From NCBI GenBank assembly GCA_024684455.1, contig JAIKWU010000005.1, positions 1-34,765 of the forward strand: a stretch of DNA of 34,765 bases, given 5' to 3'. This DNA is from Bacteroidaceae bacterium (lineage in GTDB: Bacteria; Bacteroidota; Bacteroidia; Bacteroidales; Bacteroidaceae). The notes beneath the pieces are model-generated. The model saw only the letters and a program-made list of their open reading frames with translations. It searched no databases and had not been told where the DNA came from. Positions 7,494-13,826 of this stretch are shown piece by piece (the first letter of the stretch is position 1; each line of letters begins with the position of its first letter). The translations under genes and the position numbers were made by a program.

Positions 7494-8615
7494 TCACTTG
7501 CTCGACTTCCTTCGGTTGCAGTCGCGACAGAGCATTTGGCAGTTCTCCTCGACAGTACGTCCACCTTCGCACCACGGTGTGATGTGGTCTCCCTCCATCT
7601 GCTCCAGTTCGAAGTGTTCGCCGCAGAGCGGACAGATGCCCTTCTGACGTTCATAGACGGCCAGTTTGATGTCGTCGGGGAAGGCGCGCAGTCCCAGCCA
7701 GTGTTCGTCGCGTGTGAGCACGTAGGGGCAAATGCCGCTCTTCGACTGCACCTCCGAGTCGATGATGAGCCGTGAGATTTCCTTGTCGAGCGCAGCCTTG
7801 TCCAGAATCTGCGTGTGGAACTCGTCGTACAGTGCACCCCAGTTCACACCCTTCATGATTTTCTTGCGCTGCCCGATGTCGAAAGTCGCCGCAACCCAAG
7901 TGATGACGCTTGTGAAATACTGCCACAGTTGCGATGCATTCGGGTCGTGCTGGTGCGTTGCCATGTAGTCCTCGATTTGCAACTTCTTGTTAGGAGTTGA
8001 TTGGCTTTGGGCAATCCATTTCAGTGCCGTCTCGAGGAAATCCTGACGGATGGGCGAACCGTTCATCAGCAGTTTGCCCATGTTGTAGGCTGCGCAGCCC
8101 GTCTTCGAGAAATACCGTTTTGCGTCGCTCACGAAAGGCCCTGCATACACTGCATTGCGCAGTTCTTGTTGCGTGAGTCGTTCCCCAGCGATATTGATGG
8201 TTTCAAACCATTTCAGTTTCTCCTTGTCCGTACCCTCGCAAACATACACCATCAGTTCGTAGTTGAGGATTTGCTCTTGTTCCTCCTTCGTGAGATTGTG
8301 GAAATACTGAAAGTCGTAGGCAAAGTCGCCGTTGACGTACTGGCAGAGCGAAATCGTGCGCTGCTGGCCGTCCATCACCTCGAAAGGCACGTCGGCGTCG
8401 TTGTCACGCTTTGCCCAGTACATCGTGTTGAGCGGGAAATTCTGCTTGACGGTCGTGATGACGGCAGCACGTTTCTTGTCGTCGTAGATGAACTCGCGCT
8501 GATAGGGCGGACGGATGTCGAGTCGCCCTCCATAGCCACGCACACCGCCTTCGTCGTTGTCCACATAGCCCTCTGTCAGGTCGCGGACCGTGATTTTTAT
8601 TTCTTGAATCTTCAT
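7494..8615 (-). CDS. DUF262 / HNH endonuclease protein
   Basis: A 373-residue protein with an N-terminal DUF262 (ParB-like, GmrS-type) domain and a C-terminal HNH nuclease. The DUF262 signatures are PPYQREFIYDDKKR at 36-49 and MDGQQRTISL at 81-90. The HNH motif has zinc cysteines C328, C331, C363 and C366 around GDHITPWCEGG (342-352) and N358, with the expected D343-H344 pair. DUF262 proteins of the GmrSD group couple nucleotide hydrolysis to DNA cleavage in modification-dependent restriction. The adjacent upstream gene (30 bases) is an EcoRI-type methyltransferase, which suggests this protein is the nuclease of a restriction-modification pair. Whether it cuts unmethylated or modified DNA cannot be told from sequence. 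Confidence 0.85.
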   Translation of the reverse strand: MKIQEIKITVRDLTEGYVDNDEGGVRGYGGRLDIRPPYQREFIYDDKKRAAVITTVKQNFPLNTMYWAKRDNDADVPFEVMDGQQRTISLCQYVNGDFAYDFQYFHNLTKEEQEQILNYELMVYVCEGTDKEKLKWFETINIAGERLTQQELRNAVYAGPFVSDAKRYFSKTGCAAYNMGKLLMNGSPIRQDFLETALKWIAQSQSTPNKKLQIEDYMATHQHDPNASQLWQYFTSVITWVAATFDIGQRKKIMKGVNWGALYDEFHTQILDKAALDKEISRLIIDSEVQSKSGICPYVLTRDEHWLGLRAFPDDIKLAVYERQKGICPLCGEHFELEQMEGDHITPWCEGGRTVEENCQMLCRDCNRRKSSK

Positions 8616-8645
8616 GTGTCAAGGATTTGAAGGATAAAAAGGATT

Positions 8646-9668
8646 TTATTTGCGACGGATGAGAATACGGAAATACGGACATTTACCGTTAATAGATAAA
8701 TCTTTGTCATCATTTCCTTTCCTAAATTTGACAATTTCAAACTGATTGGGATTGTATTTATCAAGGAATGTGATAGGAACGCCCATTACGCCATCATAGT
8801 CACAAGGTATATCTTGCGTTTTATCCACATTGATTGCATCGTAGTTATCGTAATGTGGATATTCCTCAGGTGTATATACTTTATATAATATCAGTTCTTC
8901 GTGACGCTTTTTGTGGTCAAGATTGGTAAACCATCGTACACCTTTTACACGAATAAACTTTCTTCCTGTCTCGTCTATACCACAGCCTGCGGCACGAAGT
9001 TCGTAGTCATCTGGCACCCAAAATTTCCTATCTCCGCTCGTGATACTTGGTCCCATCCATAATTTGTTTTTCATAATGAGAGGGAAAACTTCCTTGTAGG
9101 TGACGGCATTCATGTTCCCAATTATGAGAAACTTCTTCTCATATTTCATTAGTTGTGCCACATATTCGCGGAAGAGTGAGAAGGGTGGGTTGGTGCAGAC
9201 GATGTCCGCCTGTTTGAGCAGTTCGATGCATTCGGCAGAACGGAAGTCGCCATGCCCTTTGAGCAGAGTGAGTACGTTCTTGTCGTTCTGCAAGAGATAT
9301 TGCACATCGGCAAGGTTGACCACGCCGTCACCATTGACGTCTTTTACTTCGGTGATTTCCACCTTATAGGCAATACGTTTATCTTCACCCTCATCGTCGA
9401 AGGTGAAGAGTTGCAGTTCCTGTCCTGTGATTGGTGACCCGTCGTAGCAGGTGGCGATGAGTTTCTTCAGCCCGAGGCTGTTGAAGTTGAGGGCGAAATA
9501 CTTGAAGAAGTTCGATTCATAAGGATCGTCGCAGTTGCACAATACGACCTTGCCGCGAAAATGCTCCTTGTAGTGACGCAGTTCGTTCTCGATGTCGGTG
9601 AGTTGCGTGTAGAACTCATCCTTCTTGTTTCGCATTGCGTCACTCATGTTTTTGTTAGCCATACGCAT
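8646..9668 (-). CDS. EcoRI-type adenine-specific DNA methyltransferase
   Basis: A 340-residue protein of the adenine-specific methyltransferase EcoRI family, which transfers a methyl group from S-adenosylmethionine to N6 of adenine in a short recognition site. The catalytic motif IV reads TNPPFSLF (NPPF at 160-163). The N-terminal MRNKKDEFYTQLTDIENEL and VVLCNCDDPYESNFFKYF fit the family's N-terminal and SAM-binding region. Residues 110-121 (DVNGDGVVNLAD) form a dockerin/EF-hand-like loop in an insertion before motif IV. Starts at 9668 or 9662 (MANKNM) are both possible. It is the first gene of a minus-strand pair with the DUF262/HNH protein. I cannot infer the recognition sequence. Confidence 0.88.
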   Translation of the reverse strand: MRMANKNMSDAMRNKKDEFYTQLTDIENELRHYKEHFRGKVVLCNCDDPYESNFFKYFALNFNSLGLKKLIATCYDGSPITGQELQLFTFDDEGEDKRIAYKVEITEVKDVNGDGVVNLADVQYLLQNDKNVLTLLKGHGDFRSAECIELLKQADIVCTNPPFSLFREYVAQLMKYEKKFLIIGNMNAVTYKEVFPLIMKNKLWMGPSITSGDRKFWVPDDYELRAAGCGIDETGRKFIRVKGVRWFTNLDHKKRHEELILYKVYTPEEYPHYDNYDAINVDKTQDIPCDYDGVMGVPITFLDKYNPNQFEIVKFRKGNDDKDLSINGKCPYFRILIRRK

Positions 9669-9677
9669 TGCATTTAG

Positions 9678-9873
9678 GCGTTTGGCTGATTCGGAGTTGT
9701 GGGTAGTAGAGCATAAAAAAGCACAGACGTTTCATGTCCATGCCCTAAAGGCTCTACCACAAGCCCACAAAACCGGAAATCCACGCCCGCGCAATACGCG
9801 AGCATTTGCATTTTCTCGGTTTTGTCTTCTGTTGAATGTGGTAGATTCTTAGGACATTCCGAATAGCAAACGC
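9678..9873 (-). ncRNA. Nested structured RNA element upstream of the methyltransferase
   Basis: The segment folds back on itself over its whole length. The outer stem pairs GCGTTTGGCTGATTCGG (9678-9694) with CCGAATAGCAAACGC (9859-9873) with two bulges. Inside are ATGTCC/GGACAT (9734-9739, 9852-9857), TCTACCACA/TGTGGTAGA (9753-9761, 9837-9845), ACAAAACCG/CGGTTTTGT (9767-9775, 9817-9825) and an apical CGCG/CGCG hairpin (9788-9800). A minus-strand promoter-like TAACTTTG lies at 9930-9937, so the minus strand is the likelier transcript. It could be a leader of the restriction-modification mRNA, a free rod-shaped RNA (6S-like in outline), or a palindromic insertion. No family assignment is claimed. 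Confidence 0.5.
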
Positions 9874-9929
9874 TATATATTAACCAATAAGATGAAAGGT
9901 GGTGACGCTTCACGCAGTCCTTTCATGTG

Positions 9930-9960
9930 CAAAGTTAAGTAAAAAAGTGAGGATGTGAAA
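9930..9960 (-). promoter_or_regulatory. Predicted promoter for the methyltransferase/HNH unit
   Basis: On the minus strand TAACTTTG (9937-9930) matches the Bacteroidetes -7 consensus TAnnTTTG. A TTTC (9960-9957) sits 19 bases further upstream in the place of the -33 TTTG. The start site would be near 9923, leaving a leader of about 255 bases. An 8-bp inverted repeat, ATGAAAGG/CCTTTCAT (9892-9899 and 9919-9926), sits at the start of that transcript. Confidence 0.5.
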
Positions 9961-10399
9961 ATAAATCCTGATTTTTTTGAAAAAGTTCACTGTGAGGCAG
10001 AGTCTTTTGCTGTCTAAAGAATGTGCAGTAATAAAGGCGTCGGCACACCGTTGTTCAATGGTAAAGAACGTTTGATGTATGTGAATCCGTAGCGCAGTAT
10101 GAATGAATTTAGACTGCGCCACAACTACCACTCAGACTGTGGACGGTTTCAGTCAGACTGCAGTATGGATTCTTTCTGTAGGGCTTTCGAAGGTGTGAAA
10201 GTTGTGTTACGGATGCAAAATTTGTGTTTTTTGAGAGTGGTACGATTTTAGTATGTTTATTTTTAGAACCCACCATCTAAAATGTTGGTTAATAAGTTAT
10301 TATATGTATATTTTTACATGATGGGCCATTGATTTTGGATAAGAAAAATATACCAAAAGTAGTTTGAAACGTGGCTTTCGTCAGATTGGCACGTCTTGG
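9938..10399. other. Intergenic stretch with no recognisable gene
   Basis: This A/T-rich stretch has no ORF with a convincing start, composition or family resemblance. A 73-codon minus-strand frame (9910-10131) is judged spurious. Small features seen are an inverted repeat GCGCAGT/ACTGCGC at 10092-10098 and 10113-10119, and a twofold repeat of TCAGACTG around 10132-10165. It may be the regulatory gap between divergent units, or a remnant. Confidence 0.5.
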
Positions 10400-10432
10400 T
10401 TTGCCAAGTATGAGGTTTTTGACTTACCTTTG
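10400..10432 (+). promoter_or_regulatory. Predicted promoter of a small RNA
   Basis: TTTG (10400-10403), 21 bases, then TACCTTTG (10425-10432) is a full match to the Bacteroidetes vegetative promoter. The -33 TTTG lies in the loop of a short palindrome, CTTGG-TTTG-CCAAG, which could be an operator. The start site would be near 10438. No ORF follows closely; an intrinsic terminator does. Confidence 0.65.
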
Positions 10433-10437
10433 CGACA

Positions 10438-10620
10438 TAAATGAATGATTTGTGCATTTGGCACTGGTTCAGAAACTACTAATTTTGTCTTATCTTTTAG
10501 GGGCCGCTGTCAAAGGGGGCTCCAAAGGTTACCAAGGTAATCGGATAACTTGTTGTTAATGTTAGGTTAATTGTGAAGGGCATCTGTCGGTCGTGAAGAC
10601 TGGTGGATGCTCAGTTTTTT
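10438..10620 (+). ncRNA. Candidate small RNA of about 180 nt
   Basis: The interval runs from a predicted start site to an intrinsic terminator and has no plausible coding frame. Two internal stems can be drawn: GGGGCC with GGCTCC around 10500-10526, and GGTTACC with GGTAATC around 10528-10544. The unit lies between the restriction-modification pair and the Sus-type regulator, reading toward the latter. It could be a trans-acting RNA or an attenuated leader of the regulator mRNA. I do not recognise a known RNA family in it. Confidence 0.45.
10578..10620 (+). terminator. Intrinsic terminator of the small-RNA unit
   Basis: A 15-bp stem (10578-10592 with 10598-10612, containing several G-T pairs) closes the five-base loop GTGAA and is followed by AG and six T. 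The T-tract belongs to the direct repeat flanking the palindromic element that follows. Confidence 0.7.
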
Positions 10621-10858
10621 AGGCAATGATATAGAAGTTGGCCCTCCAACGCATAACCCTTGATGGAGATGCGTTGATATGAACTCCTCCCCGGAAAGGG
10701 GAGGTGGCGCGAAGCGACGGAGGGGTCACATTCTTCAAGTACATCTTAAAAAGTTAGTGACCCCTCCGCCCCGTTGGGGCACCTCCCCTTTCCGGGGAGG
10801 AGTTTTTCCACCATCCTTTATTTTAATGTTGGTGGGTCAACTTCTATATCATTGGCCT
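10621..10858. mobile_element. Palindromic MITE/REPIN-like element
   Basis: The element starts AGGCAATGATATAGAAGTTG (10621-10640) and ends with the reverse complement CAACTTCTATATCATTGGCC plus T (10838-10858), differing by one extra base. AGTTTTTT directly repeats on both sides (10613-10620 and 10859-10866), like an 8-bp target duplication. Inside, two GC-rich REP-like modules face each other (about 10681-10729 and 10758-10803). Each has CTCCTCCCCGG, GGGGAGGTG and GGAGGGGTCAC, with different small hairpins at their centres (GCGCGAAGCG against GCCCCAACGGGGC). Even the spacers between the terminal repeats and the modules are similar. It has no ORF and would be mobilised in trans if it moves. Confidence 0.7.
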
Positions 10859-10900
10859 AGTTTTTTAATTCGTATCATTCGTGAAATTAACCGATTCATT

Positions 10901-10930
10901 TTTGATTTTCAAAATAAAGATGTAAATTTG
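10901..10930 (+). promoter_or_regulatory. Predicted promoter of the propeller-AraC regulator
   Basis: TTTG (10901-10904), 18 bases, then TAAATTTG (10923-10930) resembles the TTTG/TAnnTTTG promoter. The start site would be only about 10 bases before ATG 10946, giving a very short leader. The promoter lies downstream of the palindromic element, so the regulator need not depend on transcription through it. Confidence 0.5.
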
Positions 10931-10945
10931 TGGCAAAATAGAAAT

Positions 10946-13675
10946 ATGATGATGACGAGACGGATTCTCAGAATATATAGAGTCGTGGCCATGACGCTGC
11001 TGTGCATGTGTGTCGTACCGCTATCGGCACAGGTCGTGCGGACGCAGGCGACGCAGAAACTGATGCCTGTCGCCAACGTGCATTGCATCCTTCAAGACTC
11101 GGAAGGCTACATGTGGTATGGCACGTATGGCGGAGGTTTGTGCCGCGACAACGGCTACCAGATAGACGTTTTCCGTGCTGATGCACGCTATCCCGCCATC
11201 CGCCACAACAACGTTCAGTGCATCGTCGAGGACACCCGAGGCGACATCTGGTTCGGTACGTCTGACGGTCTGTATGTGCTCGACAAACGTTCCAATCAAG
11301 TTACTGAGAAAGGCCGCGTGCCTGGTCGTTACATGGCTCTGATGCGCGACAGGAAGGGACAGATGTGGGTCGGTGCGCCCGACGGAGTGGTGTGCTATGC
11401 GAAGGACGGCACGACTGTCGTCGCCGAGGATCATCAGGTGAAGGAGAGTGCGCAGTTCATCTATGAGGACCGAGAGGGTGGCATCTGGGTGGTGTATCTG
11501 GATGCGAAACTGTGGAAGTGGAACACCAACAAGAAGAAACTCGTGCAGCAGCCATGGGACAACCAGTATCTGCCGAAGCGTATGGTGGAGAGTGCTGTCG
11601 AGGGCCACTACTGGGTCGGCACATGGGAACGTGGCGTGGTGGATTACGACGCGGCGAGCGGCATGGTCACGCCTCAGCCTGACACCACCACCGACTTCGA
11701 CCACGGTTGTGTGCTCGACATGCTGATGGACAGTCGGAGGGGTGTGCTGTGGGTGACGTCGATGAACCGCCTGTCGGTCTATAACTGCGTGGGTACAGAA
11801 CTGCGCCCGCTGGACCTCTCGCATTTGCTGGGCACTGAATTTCAGATACTCGACGGGCTGGCTGAGGACCGCGACGGAAACATCTGGGTGTCGGGATTCT
11901 CGCCGCACACCTTCATCATCACGATGGAGGACTTCGATATGGTGCGCTATGGCATTCCGCAGATGACGACGCTTACCGGTTACCGTGTCCTTGCCGACCG
12001 TGGGCTGATGGACGGCGACAACCTATGGCTGATGCAGGCGCGCAAAGGGCTGATGCTCTACAACACGAAGAACGATGTGCTGAAAGTGGCAAGTTCTGTT
12101 TACAACACGCAGATGGAGAAGGTGGCCGACAGCGACGGCATCTGGTTTGCCGACTGGGCCACGCTACACCGCTTCACGGCGCACGGCGATGTGGTGACCG
12201 ATGAGGTAGAGCACGACTTCGGCTCCGCCATCTACAGTCTATGCAACGGTGTGCGCGGTCGTCTGTACGTGGGTACGGCAAAGGGGCTGATGGAGTATGT
12301 CCCCAGGCAGAAGACACACAAGGTGCTGTGCGAGACGAAGGCGGCGGTCGATTGCATTGCTGCTGACCGCGACGTGGTGTATTTCAAGGTGCTCGGCGAT
12401 GACATCTATGCGCTGGAACACGACGCTCCGCCTCGCAAAGTGAGCGACGGGGTGGGGGAAACCTTCACGGGACTGGCTCTGTCGCCCGACGGCACGCTCT
12501 GGGCATCGACCGCTCAGGGCAGCGTCTATGTGCTGAAGGCGGGCCAGAAGCGGCTGGAACGCGACGACCTAATGAGCGACCCTGACGACAACAATATCAT
12601 CGACATTGCTGCCGACCGTGCAGGTCACGTGTGGGTGATGACCGAACATCTGGTGCGTGAGTTCAACCCGACGACCCACTCGTTCCGTACTATCCGAAAC
12701 AGTGACCCGCAGGTGCAGGTGAGCATGTTCCGCCGTCTCGACCCGCAGGACGACATGCGTATGGGGCTTGATGCCTATGATGCCTTCTGTGTGTTTGAGG
12801 CGTCGGCCGACATCGACCGCCAGTCAGAGGGCGATACGGGACCTGTAGTCACGGGCTACGTCGTACGCGACTCTTTGCTGATGATGAGCGGACAGACTGA
12901 GATAGAAGTGGCAGGCGACGTGAACAGCCTCATTCTTCAATGTTCGACCTTCGACCACCTGAACACACAAAATGTGACCTTTGCCTATCGCATCGACGAC
13001 CTCGGCGGCGAGTGGATCTACCTGCCGCAGGGCGTGAACACGATTTACCTGAACAACCTTCCGAAGGGACGCCATCACTTGTTGCTGCGTGCAACCGACG
13101 GCAACGGTGCCTGGATGAACACCATCTCGGACTATACGATTGACCGCCGCCCCCTGTGGTGGGAAACGTGGTGGGCACGAGTGATTTTCGTCCTGCTCAC
13201 CCTCGCCCTGCTCTACGGTATCTGGCGGCTGAACCGCCGTATCCGCTTCCTGCTCTCGCTTCAACGGCTGCATAAGGATTTTGTGCTCAACGAGGTGCAA
13301 ATCCGTCCTGATGCCGATGAGAATGCTGCCGACATCGACGATGACTTTCTGCGACGTGCCATTCAGAGTGTCGAGCGGCATCTCAGCGACCCTGACTATG
13401 GTGTGGACCAGTTCTGCTCCGACATGTGCTTGAGCCGCACGAGCCTCTACCGCAAACTCTATCCTCCGACAGGACAGACCCCCAAGGAGTTCATTCGCGA
13501 CATCCGCCTGAAGAAGGCTGCAAAGACGCTCCGCAAACATCCCAACATGCCGGTGAACCAACTGGCTGAGAACGTCGGCTTCTCCTCGTCCAGTTATTTT
13601 GCCAAGTGCTTCAAGGATAAATTTGGTGTGCTTCCCACGCAATTTGTAGGTAAGGACCAGGAAGTGCCAAAGTGA
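10946..13675 (+). CDS. Membrane-anchored propeller/Y_Y_Y sensor with AraC-type DNA-binding domain
   Basis: A 909-residue transcription regulator. A signal peptide (MMMTRRILRIYRVVAMTLLC..., ending near LSAQ) leads into a periplasmic propeller of two-component-regulator repeats (for example EGYMWYGTYGGGL, RGDIWFGTSDGLYVL, KGQMWVGAPDGVV, DGNIWVSGF). A Y_Y_Y domain follows around 640-740 (FAYRIDDLGGEWIYL, NLPKGRHHLLLRATDGNG), then one TM helix (about 744-766), then after only about 30 residues an AraC HTH (about 797-905: LSRTSLYRKLYPPTGQTPKEF and NVGFSSSSYFAKCFKDKFG). The histidine kinase and receiver modules of hybrid two-component systems are absent, and the frame is intact. It probably signals ligand binding straight to DNA and controls the Sus-like operon downstream. 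ATG 10946 is chosen because earlier in-frame codons run through the palindromic repeat and lack a signal peptide. Confidence 0.88.
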   Translation: MMMTRRILRIYRVVAMTLLCMCVVPLSAQVVRTQATQKLMPVANVHCILQDSEGYMWYGTYGGGLCRDNGYQIDVFRADARYPAIRHNNVQCIVEDTRGDIWFGTSDGLYVLDKRSNQVTEKGRVPGRYMALMRDRKGQMWVGAPDGVVCYAKDGTTVVAEDHQVKESAQFIYEDREGGIWVVYLDAKLWKWNTNKKKLVQQPWDNQYLPKRMVESAVEGHYWVGTWERGVVDYDAASGMVTPQPDTTTDFDHGCVLDMLMDSRRGVLWVTSMNRLSVYNCVGTELRPLDLSHLLGTEFQILDGLAEDRDGNIWVSGFSPHTFIITMEDFDMVRYGIPQMTTLTGYRVLADRGLMDGDNLWLMQARKGLMLYNTKNDVLKVASSVYNTQMEKVADSDGIWFADWATLHRFTAHGDVVTDEVEHDFGSAIYSLCNGVRGRLYVGTAKGLMEYVPRQKTHKVLCETKAAVDCIAADRDVVYFKVLGDDIYALEHDAPPRKVSDGVGETFTGLALSPDGTLWASTAQGSVYVLKAGQKRLERDDLMSDPDDNNIIDIAADRAGHVWVMTEHLVREFNPTTHSFRTIRNSDPQVQVSMFRRLDPQDDMRMGLDAYDAFCVFEASADIDRQSEGDTGPVVTGYVVRDSLLMMSGQTEIEVAGDVNSLILQCSTFDHLNTQNVTFAYRIDDLGGEWIYLPQGVNTIYLNNLPKGRHHLLLRATDGNGAWMNTISDYTIDRRPLWWETWWARVIFVLLTLALLYGIWRLNRRIRFLLSLQRLHKDFVLNEVQIRPDADENAADIDDDFLRRAIQSVERHLSDPDYGVDQFCSDMCLSRTSLYRKLYPPTGQTPKEFIRDIRLKKAAKTLRKHPNMPVNQLAENVGFSSSSYFAKCFKDKFGVLPTQFVGKDQEVPK

Positions 13676-13706
13676 GTTCCCGCTGCCGCACAAAACGAGC
13701 ATCAAG

Positions 13707-13716
13707 CGTTAAAAAA
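13707..13716 (+). promoter_or_regulatory. GTTAAAA-type half-site upstream of the CotH gene
   Basis: CGTTAAAAAA at 13707-13716 resembles the half-sites in front of the FAS1/SusCD operon (CGTTAAAAAC on the minus strand at 15991-15982, TGTTAAAAAC at 16010-16019). It lies 56 bases upstream of the CotH -7 element. A shared operator for the adjacent AraC-type regulator is possible, but one A-rich 10-mer is weak evidence. Confidence 0.3.
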
Positions 13717-13771
13717 TACCGCCCAAAATGAATTTTCGGCATTTTCCTGCACGTGTTTCGCCCTTTTTTCG

Positions 13772-13779
13772 TAGTTTTG
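13772..13779 (+). promoter_or_regulatory. Predicted -7 element of the CotH gene
   Basis: TAGTTTTG fits TAnnTTTG. No good TTTG is seen 19-21 bases upstream, so activation by a regulator is likely if this is used. The transcript would start near 13786, about 40 bases before ATG 13827. Confidence 0.45.
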
Positions 13780-13826
13780 CAGCGAATATGGGCTTTGCCC
13801 CACGATGTCTTACTATTTTATTCATC

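Noticed and set aside
9678-9873. Firm assignment as 6S RNA
   Set aside because: The rod shape is suggestive, but I could not match a conserved 6S sequence or define both transcript ends, so it is left unnamed.
9674-9913. A 79-residue minus-strand protein upstream of the methyltransferase
   Set aside because: It spans the nested palindrome, so its open frame is better explained by RNA structure; there is no family resemblance or start context.
10679-10945. N-terminal extension of the regulator (start at 10679)
   Set aside because: The added 89 codons run through the GC-rich palindrome and A/T-rich spacer and precede the predicted promoter. The signal peptide starts at 10946.
10946-13675. Regulator as a frameshifted hybrid two-component protein
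   Set aside because: The frame is continuous from signal peptide to HTH and the TM-to-HTH junction is short and clean; no kinase fragments are seen in other frames.
13728-13826. Earlier start for the CotH protein
   Set aside because: The 33 extra residues do not form a signal peptide and overlap the TAGTTTTG promoter element; MKRTLMLSVV at 13827 is a normal signal start.
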